From positions 1-15,758 of the forward strand of contig CAYTPX010000039.1 of the NCBI GenBank assembly GCA_964439955.1: a stretch of DNA of 15,758 bases, written 5' to 3'. The notes under the pieces were generated by a model, which saw only the letters and a program-made list of their open reading frames with translations, did no database searches and was not told the origin of the DNA. This DNA is from UBA1794 sp964439955. Its GTDB lineage: Bacteria > Bacteroidota > Bacteroidia > Bacteroidales > Bacteroidaceae. A program made the translations under genes and the position numbers. Each line of letters opens with the position of its first letter. The stretch's first letter is position 1. Of this stretch, positions 15,357-15,758 are shown in pieces.

Positions 15357-15387
15357 TGTGGTGTTTGAAAGAAAAATTTTAATTTTG
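15357..15387 (+). promoter_or_regulatory. Candidate promoter of the downstream structured RNA
   Basis: TAATTTTG (15380-15387) is an exact TAnnTTTG box. TGTG (15357-15360), 19 bases upstream, is a one-mismatch match to TTTG. A perfect TTTG at 15364-15367 is too close (12 bases) to serve. Transcription would begin near 15393-15397, just before the first hairpin of the structured region. AT-rich DNA surrounds the box. Confidence 0.45.
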
Positions 15388-15394
15388 CAATGTC

Positions 15395-15709
15395 TGCAAC
15401 CATGCTGAAAGCCCTGTTGGGCTGAGGTTGGGCGGACACATATACATAAATGGCGTAACTGTACGCTTTAGTTTTGACGCAGTAAGAATCTCGCAAATTC
15501 AACGGTAAGTCAAAAACAAGGCAACGGGAACGTCCTATGTGGTGTATTATATAAATCCTTATGGGTTTGGCATTTCTTGTTATTTCCCTTTGAAGGTGAC
15601 TATATATTTACATCGGCGTGGGGCTTTCAGCGTTGCTCGTTTCGGCTTACCGGGCAATGCGAGAGCCTTTACTGCGTGGAACGAGTGACAGACTGGCTCC
15701 ACGTTTTTT
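15395..15709 (+). ncRNA. Putative structured non-coding RNA or repeat element
   Basis: After two terminators and a promoter-like box, about 315 bases carry a run of hairpins. These are CAACC/GGTTG (15397-15401 with 15426-15430) enclosing GCCC/GGGC (15411-15414 with 15419-15422), GCGTA/TACGC (15453-15457 with 15462-15466), and TTTTGAC/GTCAAAA (15472-15478 with 15509-15515) enclosing GAAT/ATTC. Next come AAATCC/GGGTTT (15553-15558 with 15563-15568) and a 17-bp stem with one bulged A (15622-15639 with 15651-15667). The series ends in a hairpin with a T-tract. I match it to no standard RNA: tmRNA, RNase P and group II intron signatures are absent. No convincing ORF explains it. The ends are estimates, and it might instead be the edge of a mobile or multicopy repeat continuing past the window. 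Confidence 0.45.
15675..15709 (+). terminator. Terminator-like hairpin closing the structured RNA
   Basis: CGTGGA (15675-15680) pairs with TCCACG (15698-15703), with AGT/ACT pairing inside the 17-base loop, and six T residues follow at 15704-15709. The T-tract is on the plus strand, which supports plus-strand transcription of the preceding region. A further hairpin (CCTGCT with AGC and AGG, about 15737-15756) lies beyond it, so readthrough or a second unit is possible. Confidence 0.5.
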
Positions 15710-15758
15710 ATGTGTATGTAAACATTGACGGATTTTCCTGCTTCGGAGCCTACAGGTA

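Noticed and set aside
15395..15709. tmRNA, RNase P RNA or group II intron at the right end
   Set aside because: None of the diagnostic conserved strings is present (the tmRNA 5' and 3' ends, the RNase P GAGGAAAGTCC core, intron domain V).

Overview
The window reads as chromosomal DNA from a member of the Bacteroidota, most likely the order Bacteroidales, with G+C that looks slightly above 50%. Three things point there: promoter elements of the TTTG / TAnnTTTG type, genes that mostly lack strong Shine-Dalgarno sequences, and a trp operon in the order trpB-E-G-D-C-F-A, with proteins that resemble Bacteroides homologues. This identification comes from recall of protein families, not from a database search. 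No CRISPR array, rRNA, tRNA or clear insertion sequence was found.

Region 1 (1-319) is the control region of the trp operon. It has a promoter (71-102), an 18-residue leader peptide with two adjacent Trp codons (132-188), mutually exclusive RNA stems, and a strong intrinsic terminator (235-272). Together these form a complete ribosome-stalling transcription attenuator. Bases 1-70 hold nothing else I can name; the T-rich first bases could be the tail of an upstream terminator.

Region 2 (320-7911) is the complete tryptophan operon: trpB, trpE, trpG, trpD, trpC, trpF, trpA. It is followed, with a 4-base overlap, by a HAD-family (Cof-like) phosphatase. The seven enzymes convert chorismate to tryptophan. 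The two tryptophan synthase subunits lie at opposite ends. Junctions are tight except for a structured 204-base gap between trpG and trpD.

Region 3 (7927-8825) holds a convergent tRNA1(Val) A37 N6-methyltransferase gene on the minus strand, then a divergent promoter region shared with lon.

Region 4 (8826-15254) is a plus-strand housekeeping series: lon protease, tgt, an LptF/LptG-family permease and an ACT-domain phosphoserine phosphatase (serB). It closes with two intrinsic terminators. A perfect 14-bp inverted repeat sits between lon and tgt.

Region 5 (15255-15758) has no convincing protein gene. It contains a candidate promoter and then about 315 bases packed with hairpins, ending in a hairpin plus T-tract. 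This looks like an independently transcribed structured RNA or a repeat element, and together with the trp attenuator it is the most interesting non-coding signal here.
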